Below, one piece after another: positions 43,025-52,734 of a DNA stretch of 64,000 nucleotides; the first letter of the stretch is position 1, and every line of letters starts with the position of its first letter. The stretch spans positions 159,873,532 to 159,937,531 of the forward strand of contig CM066041.1 of the NCBI GenBank assembly GCA_033557465.1. Direction: 5' to 3'. Below the pieces are notes generated by a model that saw nothing but the letters and a program-made list of their open reading frames with translations, ran no database searches and was not told where the DNA came from. The position numbers were made by a program, and so were the translations under genes. This stretch comes from Ichthyophis bannanicus (lineage: Eukaryota; Chordata; Amphibia; Gymnophiona; Ichthyophiidae).

Positions 43025-44770
43025 CTAGGCCTTCAGCAACCAAGCCCTGAGGTGAAGGGACTTGGGGTTTGGGTGCCACAAAGTCCCCTCCTCCTGGGAC
43101 AGAAGGTCTGGAGCAGCTCCCAAGTCCAGAGAGGGGGCTTGGGAGAGATGCAGAAGTAGAGGGTACCACACTTGACGTGGCCAGCATGGAGCTATGAGGA
43201 TCATAGATCCTTGATCCCTCTGAAGCTTGAACAGAGTGTTGGGAATCAAAGGAATGGGTGGAAAGGCATACAGGAAGCCCTGACCCCAATGAAGGAGGAA
43301 GGCATCCTTGGCCTGAACTCCCTGACACGGAATTCTGGAACAGAACCGGGGAAGTTTGGCATTCCATGGACTTGCAAAGAGGTCTATGTCCGGGGTTCTC
43401 CATTCTTGGAAGATTTTGAGTACCTGATCCATGTGCAGGGACCATTCGTGTGGAAGCAGAACTCGACTGAGTCTGTCCGCCCAAGAGTTTTGGATTCCTG
43501 GGAGGTATACTGCCAGGAGATGGATTTGATGCTCTCTGGCGAAGGCCCACAATCTTAAAGCTTCGTTGCAAAGCGACAGAGAGCCAGTTCCTCCTTGTTT
43601 GTTTATGTAAAACATGGCTACTTGATTGTCCGTATGAATGAGGACTGTCTTGTAGCTGAGGAGGGTATGAAAGACCTTGAGAGCTAGAAAAACTGCTCGA
43701 AGCTCCAAGTGGTTGATATGAAGAGAGGTCTCCTGTGGGGACCAAGAGCCTTGAGTGGAGAGGTCTTGTAGATGAGCTCCCCAACCTGTTTGGGAGGCAT
43801 CTGTTGTGAGGGTTGCTTGGGGTAAGAAAGGTTGGAAGGGGGACCCCAGCAACAGATTTTGAGTGGACATCCACCATTGGAGAGACCAAAAGAGACGTTT
43901 GGAGGTTGCTATTTGGTCTGAGAGAGCTCCTGATGCTTGAGTCCACTGGGTGGACAAAGTCCATTGAGCTGCTCTCATGTGTAGGCGAGCATAGGGTACC
44001 ACATGCACTGTGGAAGCCATGTGGCCTAGCAGTTGTAGCATCTCCCGAGCAGTTAAGTGGTTCTTTGACTGAATCTGGGAGGCTAACTGCACTAGACGTT
44101 GGCAACGGGCCCGAGGAAGGTAGGCCCTTGCAGTGGTAGTATCCAACCAGGCCCCTATGAATTCTAGGGACTGAGTAGGGGTGAGCTGAGACTTTGGGTG
44201 GTTTACCACAAGTCCCAGATACTGCAGAATGCGCCTTGTGCGGTCCAGGGAAATCTGGGCCTCTGACTGAGATGGAGCTCGGATGAGCCAGTCGTCCAGG
44301 TATGGGAATACAAATATTCCCAGAGTGCGTAGAAATGCAGCTACTGTTGCCATGCATTTGGTGAACACTCTTGGAGCAGAGGCCAGACCAAAAGGAAGCA
44401 CCCTGTATTGATAATGTTTTCCTTGGAAAAGAAAACGGAGGAATCTTCTGTGAGATGGATGGATGAGGACATGTGTGTACGCATCCTTGAGATCTAGAGA
44501 ACAAAGCCAATCCTGACTTTGAAGGTATGGAAGGAGAGTGCCCAGAGAAAGCATCTTGAACTTCTCCTTGCATAGAAATTTGTTCAATTCCCTGAAATCT
44601 AAGATGGGTCTGTATCCCCCTGTCTTCTTTGGAATGAGAAAATAGGGGGAGTAAAACCCTGACCCTTGTTGAAGAGGAACTTCTTCTATTGCCCCTTGGG
44701 CAAGAAGGGTAGCTACCTCCTGACCCAGAAGGCCGAGAAGAGATGTGGGAGAATTGAAGTGTCTCACCAT
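43025..44770 (-). CDS. RT-RNase H-MT protein of DIRS D, intact
   Basis: A 581-residue open frame. RT has SLDLKDAYTH (residues 91-100), LPFGLASAPRVF (125-136) and YLDD at 157-160. RNase H has TTDAS (Asp 324), LELRA (Glu 356), HTDNQ (Asp 381) and ADRLS (Asp 432). The MT-like domain has DIDLFASPWN (461-470), YAFPPIP (501-507) and LIAPCWPRQVWY (525-536). The protein makes cDNA, removes RNA and carries a Dam-like fold of unknown use in DIRS. Frame is probably open somewhat upstream of this ATG, so the real N-terminus may come from gag readthrough or frameshift. No inactivating change seen. Confidence 0.9.
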   Translation of the reverse strand: MVRHFNSPTSLLGLLGQEVATLLAQGAIEEVPLQQGSGFYSPYFLIPKKTGGYRPILDFRELNKFLCKEKFKMLSLGTLLPYLQSQDWLCSLDLKDAYTHVLIHPSHRRFLRFLFQGKHYQYRVLPFGLASAPRVFTKCMATVAAFLRTLGIFVFPYLDDWLIRAPSQSEAQISLDRTRRILQYLGLVVNHPKSQLTPTQSLEFIGAWLDTTTARAYLPRARCQRLVQLASQIQSKNHLTAREMLQLLGHMASTVHVVPYARLHMRAAQWTLSTQWTQASGALSDQIATSKRLFWSLQWWMSTQNLLLGSPFQPFLPQATLTTDASQTGWGAHLQDLSTQGSWSPQETSLHINHLELRAVFLALKVFHTLLSYKTVLIHTDNQVAMFYINKQGGTGSLSLCNEALRLWAFAREHQIHLLAVYLPGIQNSWADRLSRVLLPHEWSLHMDQVLKIFQEWRTPDIDLFASPWNAKLPRFCSRIPCQGVQAKDAFLLHWGQGFLYAFPPIPLIPNTLFKLQRDQGSMILIAPCWPRQVWYPLLLHLSQAPSLDLGAAPDLLSQEEGTLWHPNPKSLHLRAWLLKA

Positions 44771-44943
44771 GGTGTGGGGAGGAAGGTCTGAGAAATGAAG
44801 TTTGTAGCCCTCTCTTATGATGGAGAGGGTCCACTGCTCTGATGTAATTTGCTCCCATCTGGGAGCAAAATGAGCTAACCTTCCTGGGATGGTGAGAGGC
44901 TCTGGCTGTTTGAGCCAGAAAGGCTAAGTTCTCTAGCATCAAG

Positions 44944-46796
44944 TCAAAAACCCTGAGGAGGTTGGGTCTGCTGAGTTGCAGCAGCCCCTGTAGACTTAGG
45001 CCTGGCCTGTTTAGGTTGCTGACGCTTAGTGGCAAAGCGACCTGTAGAAGATTGTTGGCCAGAAACAGAAGGGAATCTGCCCTTTTTGAAAAAAGACTTC
45101 TTGAGGTCTTTTTCTTGGCAGGAATGGAGGTTGACTTTGAAAGTCTATCCAGAGCAGAATTTTCTGCATCCATTTGAGTGGCTTTGATTTGCCATTCTTT
45201 GCCAAACAGGTTTTCACCTGTACAGGGAAGATTTCCTAAGCCATCTTGAACCCAGGGTTCTAAATCAGAAGCTTGGAGCCAAGCAATTCTGTGAGCAGCT
45301 GTGGCAATGCCTGAAGCTCTGCTGGCCCCTTCAAAGGAGTCAAAGGCTGCCCTGTTGGAAAACTTTGAAATGTCTTGTGTATGGCTTAAGCCAAATGAGG
45401 AATTCTTCCCTTTTATCCTCTGGAAGAAAAGGGAGGAAAGTGTGCAGCTTATCTGCAACCTCTTTTAAAAACATACCCATGTAAAGACTATAGGAATTGA
45501 TTCTGGCAATAAGCATACTGGCTTGGAAGATTTTCCTACCAAAAGCATCCAAGGTCCTGCATTCTCTTCCTGGGGAGCAGAAGAGTGTCTCTTTGTACTC
45601 TTTATCCTCTTCATAGCTGACTGCACCACAATGGAATGGTGAGGAAGCTGTGTTTTATGAAACCCAGGACAAGGAGGGACACGATACATAGTGTCCAATC
45701 TGCGAGAATGAGGAGAGATAGTGAGAGGAGTCTCCCATAAGTCAATCATGTGTTCATAAAGAACCTCATGAATTGGTAAGGTCACTGCCTCTTTAGGAGC
45801 CTTAGAATAACCCAAAATATCTAATTTTTTTGCTCTAGGCTCTGATTCAGAGGTTACTGAAATAGAAAGTCCTTTAGCTACTTCTCTTATGAAGTCTTGA
45901 AAGGACAAATCCTCTGGAGGAGACATTCTTCTTTTTGGAGAAGGCGGCTCTTCAGGAAGGGCTATGAATACTTCAGCAGACTCCTCTGATGTATCAGAAT
46001 CACCAGAGGAATCAAAGTACCGTCTGTCAGGGTGCTCTTCTAACGCTCGGTACGCGTATCGAGCGGTATCGACATCGGGGGTCATCGGTACCGACTCGGT
46101 ACCGAGGAGCAGCCCTGGACAGGGAACCGCTGCAGTCGGTATCCTAGTCAATGCCGATGCAGTCGGTACCAGTACCGGCGCTGGTGCCGGTACCCGAGTT
46201 GATACCAACAACGGAGTTTGTTGTGGTATCAATGGCGTCGCAGCTTGAATGAAGGCATTGATAGCCCGCTGCATGGACAGAACCTTCTGATCCATCGACG
46301 CCATGAATGCCTGGAATTCGGTACCGGAAGATTGTGCCGGTACCCCAGAGCATTCTAACAGGTGATCGGTCGAGGCCGTGCCATCGATGTCAACCTGTAA
46401 CCCCATAGGTGGAGCTTTGGAAGCCGGAGCTTCCCGCCGGGGTTGTTTTGCCAGTGCAGGATCCTCGAGGGCAAGCCCGGAGGTATCTCAATGCTTAGAG
46501 GGAGATTTACCCTTCGAGGACTGGCTAGATTTATGTTTGGTTACCTGAGATCCATTGGGGGAAGAAGCAGCCCTGGAAGACGTCGATGCTACCGAAGCTG
46601 CATCAGCTGGAAACAGCACATGGAGCTTAGCTGCTCGGTTCTGTAAACCCCGTTTAGACATCAGAGAGCAGGACGGACAATCCGAAATGGAGTGTTCAGG
46701 ACCCAAACATTTAAGACACCATTCATGGGTGTCTGTAACAGAAATAGTACCGCTGCACTTAGTGCATTTTTTAAACCCGGAGGCTGGTTTTACCAT
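44944..46796 (-). pseudogene. Gag of DIRS D
   Basis: Starts MVKPASGFKKCTKCSGTISV at 46796, with HEWCLKCLGPEHSISDCPSC completing the Cys/His cluster. The frame breaks near 46490. 46406-45465 holds the middle and core (PPEDLSFQDFIREVAKGL, then LPHHSIVVQSAMKRIKS). There are further breaks near 45555 and 45400. A one-base loss in an A run near 45115 puts the tail out of frame; the tail (KKSFFKKGR, then QQTQPPQGF and stop at 44944) is readable in another frame. Confidence 0.85.
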
Positions 46797-47026
46797 GAGG
46801 AAAATTTTCTTGTGAGGCCTAAGGCCCGAAGAGAAAAATACACTAAATGAGGAAAATTATATATTGTTTTTTTGTTTTGTTTTGTTTTTTTTAAAGAAAA
46901 GAAAGAAAAGACCGGCAGTACCGGTCCGGAGTCGGGAGAGGCAGACACGCGATCAAAGAAATAAAATAAAATAAAGAACTTCTTCAGCGGTGACAGGGCT
47001 CGACCTGCTGGCTCCGCGGCAAAGAA

Positions 47027-47191
47027 GAACTGAGGAGAGGCGGTTAGGAAAGGCGGGAAGGCAGTGCGCAGGCGCTGTGGGATGCTCCCAAAAGCTTTCC
47101 TTTTTTGGGAAGCTGGGGAGCGTTCCCGCGCAGGCTCAGTCAGTACCGACGTACCCATATGTGAAGGCTCATTCCTGCTTGTTCCTGGAGA
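47027..47191 (-). repeat. DIRS D right terminal inverted repeat
   Basis: Inverse of the left terminal repeat of copy G (62752-62940): gaggcggttaggaaaggcgg, gcgcaggcgctgtggg, gttcccgcgcaggctc, agtaccgacgtaccc, ending cttgttcctggaga. Confidence 0.85.
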
Positions 47192-47204
47192 TAGCCTTTT
47201 TCAA

Positions 47205-48045
47205 CCATCTAGTATAGCTGTTGGAGAAAAAGCCCCCCATGCTCTCTAGCAAGGGCCCATAGTGGAGAGCTTCTCTGTAGAATTGCAGAGAGCATGATGC
47301 AGGAGAATGAGGAGATATAGAACTGGCTGTAGGAGAGCCAGTACCTGTCAACTATGTGCCAAACCCAGGGGAATGGAGATGGCAGAAACAGAAGACAATC
47401 CAACAAGCTTGTAGTGAAAAAATTTCCAAGACAGATGACAGCACTGACTTGGAGCCACTACTAAGACCAGACAGAATGTTAGTGGAGGACAAATCTGGTT
47501 GCTGGTGGACAAGAACCAGTGGTCCAAACATTAAGGCTCCTGCATTGGCAGCTGCTTGACAGACAGCAGAAAGAATGGTACTGTTTAAAAACAGAAAAAA
47601 CAGACAAAGCAAGAGTAGAAAACTCTGGACGTGTCTGATGAACTGCTTCAAAGCAAGATTGAAAAAGAGGAGTCAACTCAGAGAAGAGAACTCCGCATTG
47701 GAAAAGTAAGAAAACTAGAGAGGCTGAAGAAAAAACCCTCCAGTGAATACCACTCTTACAGAGGAAAAACCTGGTAAGAGGGTAAGGAGAATGGAGCTGA
47801 AGAAAACTTACAAAGTAGTAAGGTTATAGAAAGGAAAAAGACATGCTGGCACAGGAAACTATCGTTTGATAGTGGATAGACCTCTTTCCCTAGCAGGAAG
47901 AAGAGGAGAACCCTGTGACCTAGAAGCATGAACATCCTGACAGCTCATAGAACATAGAAAGAATGGATGTCTTTCGGGAAGAGATCCAGGTTTAGGATTT
48001 AGAATGACAGCAGTGGATTGCCTCTATTGAGAAGAAGCAACTGCA
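47205..48045 (+). repeat. Dispersed repeat family U, copy 2
   Basis: Counterpart of 9331-10077. A 67-codon frame at 47356-47559 is followed by a Lys/Arg/Glu-rich stretch (RRELRIGKVRKLERLKKK near 47685) in another frame, suggestive of an old coding region but unrecognised. It fills the space where DIRS E should have RT, so it either inserted into or replaced that part. Confidence 0.4.
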
Positions 48046-48213
48046 GATTCTAATCCCAAGAGTCACAAGCATCTGATGGATTGATCAGAAACCCTGTGGT
48101 TGCTGGGTTTGCTGAGCCTGGCGAGAGGTTGAACTCTGCAGACCAGGACGATGCTTCCCCTGTTTTGGAACATCTGTATGATGGGCAGATGATGCATAAA
48201 ACCTTCTTCTCCT

Positions 48214-49566
48214 ATGGGAAGAACTGACTGGAAGAGATCTGTGTTTATACCAATACTAAAGAAAGGTGATCCAACTGACTGTGGAAATTATCGCACAATC
48301 GCTCTGATCCCACATGCCAGCAAGATTCTACTGAAGATTATTCAAAAGAGATTACAACCATACCTGGAACAAGAACTACCTGAAGTGCAAGCAGGGTTCA
48401 GGAAAGGGCGAGGTACAAGAGACATCATTGCGGATGTGAGATGGATCCTTGAAAAGACTAAAGAATACCAAAAGGATATCTATTTGTGCTTTATCGACTA
48501 TAGCAAGGCTTTTGACTGTGTAAACCATGAGAAACTCTGGGCCACATTAAGAAGCATGGGTATACCAGAACACCTGATCGTTCTCTTGCGCAATCTGTAC
48601 ATTGATCAAGAAGCAACAGTTCGAACGGAACAAGGAGAAACAGAATGGTTTAAAATAAGCAAAGGTGTAAGACAAGGCTGCATACTTTCCCCCTACCTGT
48701 TTAATTTGTATGCAGAACAAATCATCAGAGAAGCAGGATTGTATGAAGACAACAGAGGTGTGAAAATTGGTGGAAGAGTCATCAACAACCTTCGCTATGC
48801 TGATGATACCACATTACTGGCTGAAAGTGAAGATGATCTGAAACATTTGCTTCTCACAATCAAAGAACATAGTCTCAAAATGGGCCTGCACCTTAATGTA
48901 AAGAAGACAAAGATCATGACAACTGGCATAATCAACAGGTTCATCGTTGAAGGAGAAGAAATTGAAATTGTGAACAACTTTAACCTACTTGGATCAACTA
49001 TCAATAAAGAAGCAACAAGCAGTCAAGAAATCAGACGCATTGCTCTTGGCAGAATGGCTATGAAAGACCTAGATAAGATTCTCAAGAGCAGAGATGTCTC
49101 TCTCCATACAAAGATTCGACTTGTTCAAGCCATGGTATTTTCAATAACATCATATGGATGTGAAAGCTGGACAGTGAAAAAGACAGACAGGAAGAAAATT
49201 GATGCCTTTGAATTATGGTGCTGGCGGCGAATACTGTGTATATCATGGACTGCCCAAAGAACAAACCAGTCGGTACTAGAGGAGATCAAACCTAAGCTTT
49301 CTTTAGAAGCTCAGATGACAAGACTTCAACTTTCATACTTTGGACACATCATGCGAAGAGAGAGATCATTAGAGAAAGACATTATGCTTGGCAAGATAGA
49401 AGGTCAACGCAAAAGAGGAAGGCCAGCAATGAGATGGATCGATACAACAACAGCAGCTACGGGTACCAGTCTGTCAACAATGAGCCGCCTGACTGGAGAC
49501 CGAACACAATTTAGGATAGCTATCCAGAGGGTCGCCATGAGTCGACTCCGACTCGACGGCACTTAA
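48214..49566 (+). CDS. RTE/BovB-like reverse transcriptase, N-truncated
   Basis: 450-codon uninterrupted frame. RT motifs: NYRTIALIPHASKILL, VQAGFRKGRGTRD (58-70), CFIDYSKAFDCV (92-103), KGVRQGCILSPYLFNLYAE (150-168) and RYADD (194-198). The C-terminal part has GCESWTVKK, AFELWCWRRIL, HIMRRERSLEKDIMLG, GRPAMRWID and VAMSRLRLDGT near the stop. Endonuclease and the RT N-terminus are missing. The first codons, including ATG, come from the flanking antisense gag, so this ATG is accidental. No stop or frameshift within 1.35 kb. Confidence 0.88.
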   Translation: MGRTDWKRSVFIPILKKGDPTDCGNYRTIALIPHASKILLKIIQKRLQPYLEQELPEVQAGFRKGRGTRDIIADVRWILEKTKEYQKDIYLCFIDYSKAFDCVNHEKLWATLRSMGIPEHLIVLLRNLYIDQEATVRTEQGETEWFKISKGVRQGCILSPYLFNLYAEQIIREAGLYEDNRGVKIGGRVINNLRYADDTTLLAESEDDLKHLLLTIKEHSLKMGLHLNVKKTKIMTTGIINRFIVEGEEIEIVNNFNLLGSTINKEATSSQEIRRIALGRMAMKDLDKILKSRDVSLHTKIRLVQAMVFSITSYGCESWTVKKTDRKKIDAFELWCWRRILCISWTAQRTNQSVLEEIKPKLSLEAQMTRLQLSYFGHIMRRERSLEKDIMLGKIEGQRKRGRPAMRWIDTTTAATGTSLSTMSRLTGDRTQFRIAIQRVAMSRLRLDGT

Positions 49567-49574
49567 CAACAATC
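48224..49574 (+). mobile_element. RTE/BovB-like LINE, 5'-truncated
   Basis: Inserted on + in the DIRS E gag tail, flanked by tgggaagaa at 48215-48223 and 49575-49583 (9-bp target duplication). The 3' end (cgactcgacggcacttaacaacaa) is the BovB/RTE signature, with an AAC-type tail. The element is truncated within the RT. The open frame suggests a recent insertion. Confidence 0.88.
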
Positions 49575-51904
49575 TGGGAAGAAAGTTTGGCAGGACATTT
49601 CCTACCTACTGGGACAGAAGAAGGTGCAGAACAGCCCCTAGGAACAGGTAAGTCAGTGGACAACTGAGTAACCTGACGTAAAGACTCCTTGTTGAAAAGA
49701 TTGTCTCCAGTGCAAGGAGTATGTCCCAGTCTGTGCTGTGCCCATTTGTCCAAGTCTGAAGCTTGGAGCCAGGCTCTACGTCGTGCCCCTATAGTTATAG
49801 CAGAAGTCCTGCTAACAGACTCAAAAGAGTCTAGGGAAGCACGAATAAGAAACCAAGAGATATTCTGGAGATGCTTAAGCAGTGAAGAATAGTCTGCACT
49901 CTTGGACTCTGGAAGGGAAGGAGTCAAAAGATGTAATTGCTTTGTGACCTCCTCAAGAGATAGACTCATATAGAAAATATATGGGAGAATTCTTGCAGAA
50001 AGCATAGATGTCTGGAAGGTTTGACGCCCAAAGGCATCTAGTGTCTTAGACTCACGACCTGGCGGATAAGAAGAGTGTTTTTTCTTACTCTTTACCCGCC
50101 GCATTGCTGATTCCACTACTATGGAATGATGAGGAAGTTGAGTCTTTTGAAACCCTGGAGAGGGGGGCACCTGATATAAGAGATCAGTTGCTCTGGAAGG
50201 TGGGGGTACCCTTAAAGGTGTTTCCCACATTCCTAGAAGGAGATCCTGCAAGGAATGATGCAAAGGAAGCATTATGTTCTCCTTTGCTTTGGTAGAAACA
50301 GCGCCTTGTGCAGGATCATGTCCTGGGATAGGAATGGCAAGAGATCTTGCTATATCCAGGAGGAAACTCTGAAAAGAGGGTTCCCCAACAGGAATCTCCC
50401 TTGGACAGGTTAGATCTGAAGAACTAGCCTGAGCACCGACAGAGCTATCCAAATATATAGGAATAGAAGATCCTGCACAGTGCAGTGTGGAATGCTTAAG
50501 GGATGGTCGCCGGTACTGACTATCAGGAGCAGCGACCGTCATTACAACATTGTCCATGCCAGGTATCGACTCCAAGCTTGGCACAGAAGGGAGCAATCCT
50601 GTTGAAAAAAAGCATGGCAGGAGTTGGCCACGAGGCTACTGTGGATACCGGTACCGATGTCGGAGTCGGGCCCGACAGAGACATTGGAGCAGTCATCGGT
50701 GACAGTTCAATCGGTACCGAGGTAACCGAAAACCTCCGGTCACTATCTTCGGTACAGAGGCACCGGTATCGATCGGTGTCGGTACCAAAGCGTATTGGTA
50801 CCGAGTCTTCCAGACTAGAGAGCGATTCTAAACTCGGCATCGATAAGCAAAGCATGGAAGGCACCAACCGTAAGGGTAATGAGGACATCGGCACCGACTT
50901 CGGTACCGTGTCTGATACCGGTGAATGAAGGTCAATCAGTGGCAACTCAATGGGCCTCGGGGGAACCGAGAGTTGCGGATCCGAATCATCGGAACCGAGC
51001 CTTCGGTACCACCGAGAGCCGGTACCAAGGCAAGTCGGTACCCAGTCCTCCAGACTGGAGATCGATTCCAGACTCGGCATCGAAGGAAGCAAGGCTATTG
51101 ATGCACGTCTGGAGGGTACCGACGTCGGTGGTAGTATCGGTGTTGGTACCGATAATGGAAGGTCAGTCTGGAGTGTAGCCACCGGTCCCAAAGGCACCGA
51201 GGACGCCAGATGACCATCCCTGGTGAGGAGTGTTTCATCCAACACCAGTGCTGATGTCGGGGTATCGGTACCGCTCGAAGCGGATGCCACCACCGGACAC
51301 GGCTCAGGTATGTTCTGTGAGGGGTAAACCCCAGGAACAACCTGAAACCCCTGTAAGGCTTTTGAGACCGAAGACTCCCGCTGGGGTTTTGAAGCCAGTA
51401 GGCCCGAGGGCAAGGCTGGAGCCGTCTACATGCTGTGCATGAGACCTACCACTCAAGGGCTGGCTAGTCTTAACAGACTGTTTGTGGGTTACCTGATCCT
51501 GTGTAGAAGAAGGGGACGGTGCCCCAAAGTTGGAGGGAAACCGTGTATCGAGGGAACCTCGATATTGAAGACCTCTTCTCACCAAACTGGTGTCAGGACC
51601 CAAGCAGGTTAGACACTGACTTCGAGGGTCTAAAAATAAAGTTGTACCGCCACAGTTTGAACATTTCTTGGAGAAAGTGGCTGGCGGTTCCATGAAGGAA
51701 AAAAAAAAGAGGCCTAAGAGGCCTAAGACACTATGAAGAAAAAATATTCCTTGAAAAAGGAAGATTTTACAAGAAAAGAAAAGAAAACACCGGCGGTACC
51801 GGTGGCGTCGGGAAGACAGCTGCGACCACAAGAAAACTAAAGAAATAAAAGAAGCATTTTCTGCGGTGACAGGAGGACGTCCTGCCGGCTCCGCGGAAAA
51901 CGAA

Positions 51905-52068
51905 AACTGAGGAGAGGCAGTTGGGAAAGGCAGGACGGCAGCACGCAGGCCTGGTGGGATGCTTCCAAAAGCTCTTTGATTGGACGCTGGGAAGCGTTCC
52001 CGCGCAGACTCCGTCGGTACCCCGACGTACCCCATATGTGAAGACTCATTCCTGCTTGTTCCTGGAGA
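51905..52068 (-). repeat. DIRS E right terminal inverted repeat
   Basis: Very like 47027-47191: gaggagaggcagttgggaaa, gttcccgcgcagactcc, gtcggtaccccgacg, ending ttgttcctggaga. Confidence 0.82.
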
Positions 52069-52245
52069 TCAGGTGTTCTACGGGGATAGCAGGAATCAAT
52101 CCTCACATATGGGTGACATCAGCACTGACTGAGCACTCGCAGAAGCATCCCCCCAGCTTTCAAAGAAAAACTTTGGGAGATGCCACCACGCATGCGTGGT
52201 CCCCTTCTTGCCCAAGGGTGCCATCTTGCTCAGTCAGATGACATA
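52069..52245 (-). repeat. DIRS F left terminal inverted repeat
   Basis: Begins caggtgttctacggggatag, compared with caggtgttctccaggagcag in copy C. Contains gacatcagcactgactgag, caaagaaaaactttggg and gggtgccatcttgctcag. Inverse of 60335-60503. Confidence 0.8.
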
Positions 52246-52734
52246 ACAAGCCACTAATCTGGTCACTTTCTAGAGCGAATTTTCTGTAAATTTTTTTAAA
52301 TGTTTGCGCTCTATTATCATCTTCGAGATTGTGATGTTATATCAATAGCTCATGACACTTATCTATCCAAAATCTCAATAATAATTACATTAATTATAAG
52401 CAACCAGGTCTCAGACTTGTGTGGGAGCTTTTATTCAGACTTTAAAGTGTCTGATAGTTATGCACCCTTTTTGCATCAATGACCTTTAACACGTCGCTTA
52501 ATATTGTAACTTATAGTTTCTTAATCCACCTTCAAACTGTTTCCTTATGCCAAAATACAAAACAGTGCTTAGCTTCAGATCGATTAAGCTTCAGCTGGAT
52601 TAAGAAACTATAAATTACAATATTAAGCGACGTGTTAAAGGTCATTGATGCAAAAAGGGTGCATAACTATCAGACACGTTAAAGTCTGAATAAAAGCACC
52701 CACACAAGTCTGAGACCTGGTTGCTTATAATTAA

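Larger units (their letters stand above)
41925..47191 (-). mobile_element. DIRS copy D (second DIRS family)
   Basis: Related to copy G and gag-only copy E, and distinct from A/C in sequence. Present: recombinase, RT-RNase H-MT, gag and right terminal repeat (47027-47191). The left terminal repeat and ICR are missing, replaced by the CR1 at 41924. The RT and recombinase frames are intact. gag has several single-base breaks. The gag middle is full of ggtaccgg-type motifs. Confidence 0.9.
48085..51693 (-). pseudogene. Gag of DIRS E, split by LINE insertion
   Basis: Starts MEPPATFSKKCSNCGG (51693), with CLTCLGPD closing the Cys cluster. The N-terminal frame is lost near 51400. 51413-50523 is a Pro/Ser/Val-rich middle containing tandem PSLES modules. 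50596-49575 is the core (PSFQSFLLDIARSLAI, LPHHSIVVESAMRRVKSKKK, AWLQASDLDKWAQHRLG). The coding line is cut at 49575 by the LINE and resumes at 48223 with RRRFYASSAHHTDVPKQ, ending QQTQQPQGF and stop. Removing the LINE and one duplication copy restores continuity of the tail. Confidence 0.85.
48050..52068 (-). mobile_element. DIRS copy E, gag and right end only
   Basis: Gag (start 51693, stop 48085-48087) and right terminal repeat (about 51905-52068) of a family close to D. RT, recombinase, ICR and left terminus are absent. gag is split by a BovB-like LINE at 48224-49574. The right end abuts DIRS F directly. Confidence 0.82.

Noticed and set aside
41988..45458. A single 1156-codon protein spanning DIRS D
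   Set aside because: It joins an out-of-frame gag tail (one A missing near 45115), an antiphase reading of the RT gene and the true recombinase. Only the recombinase part matches a protein family.
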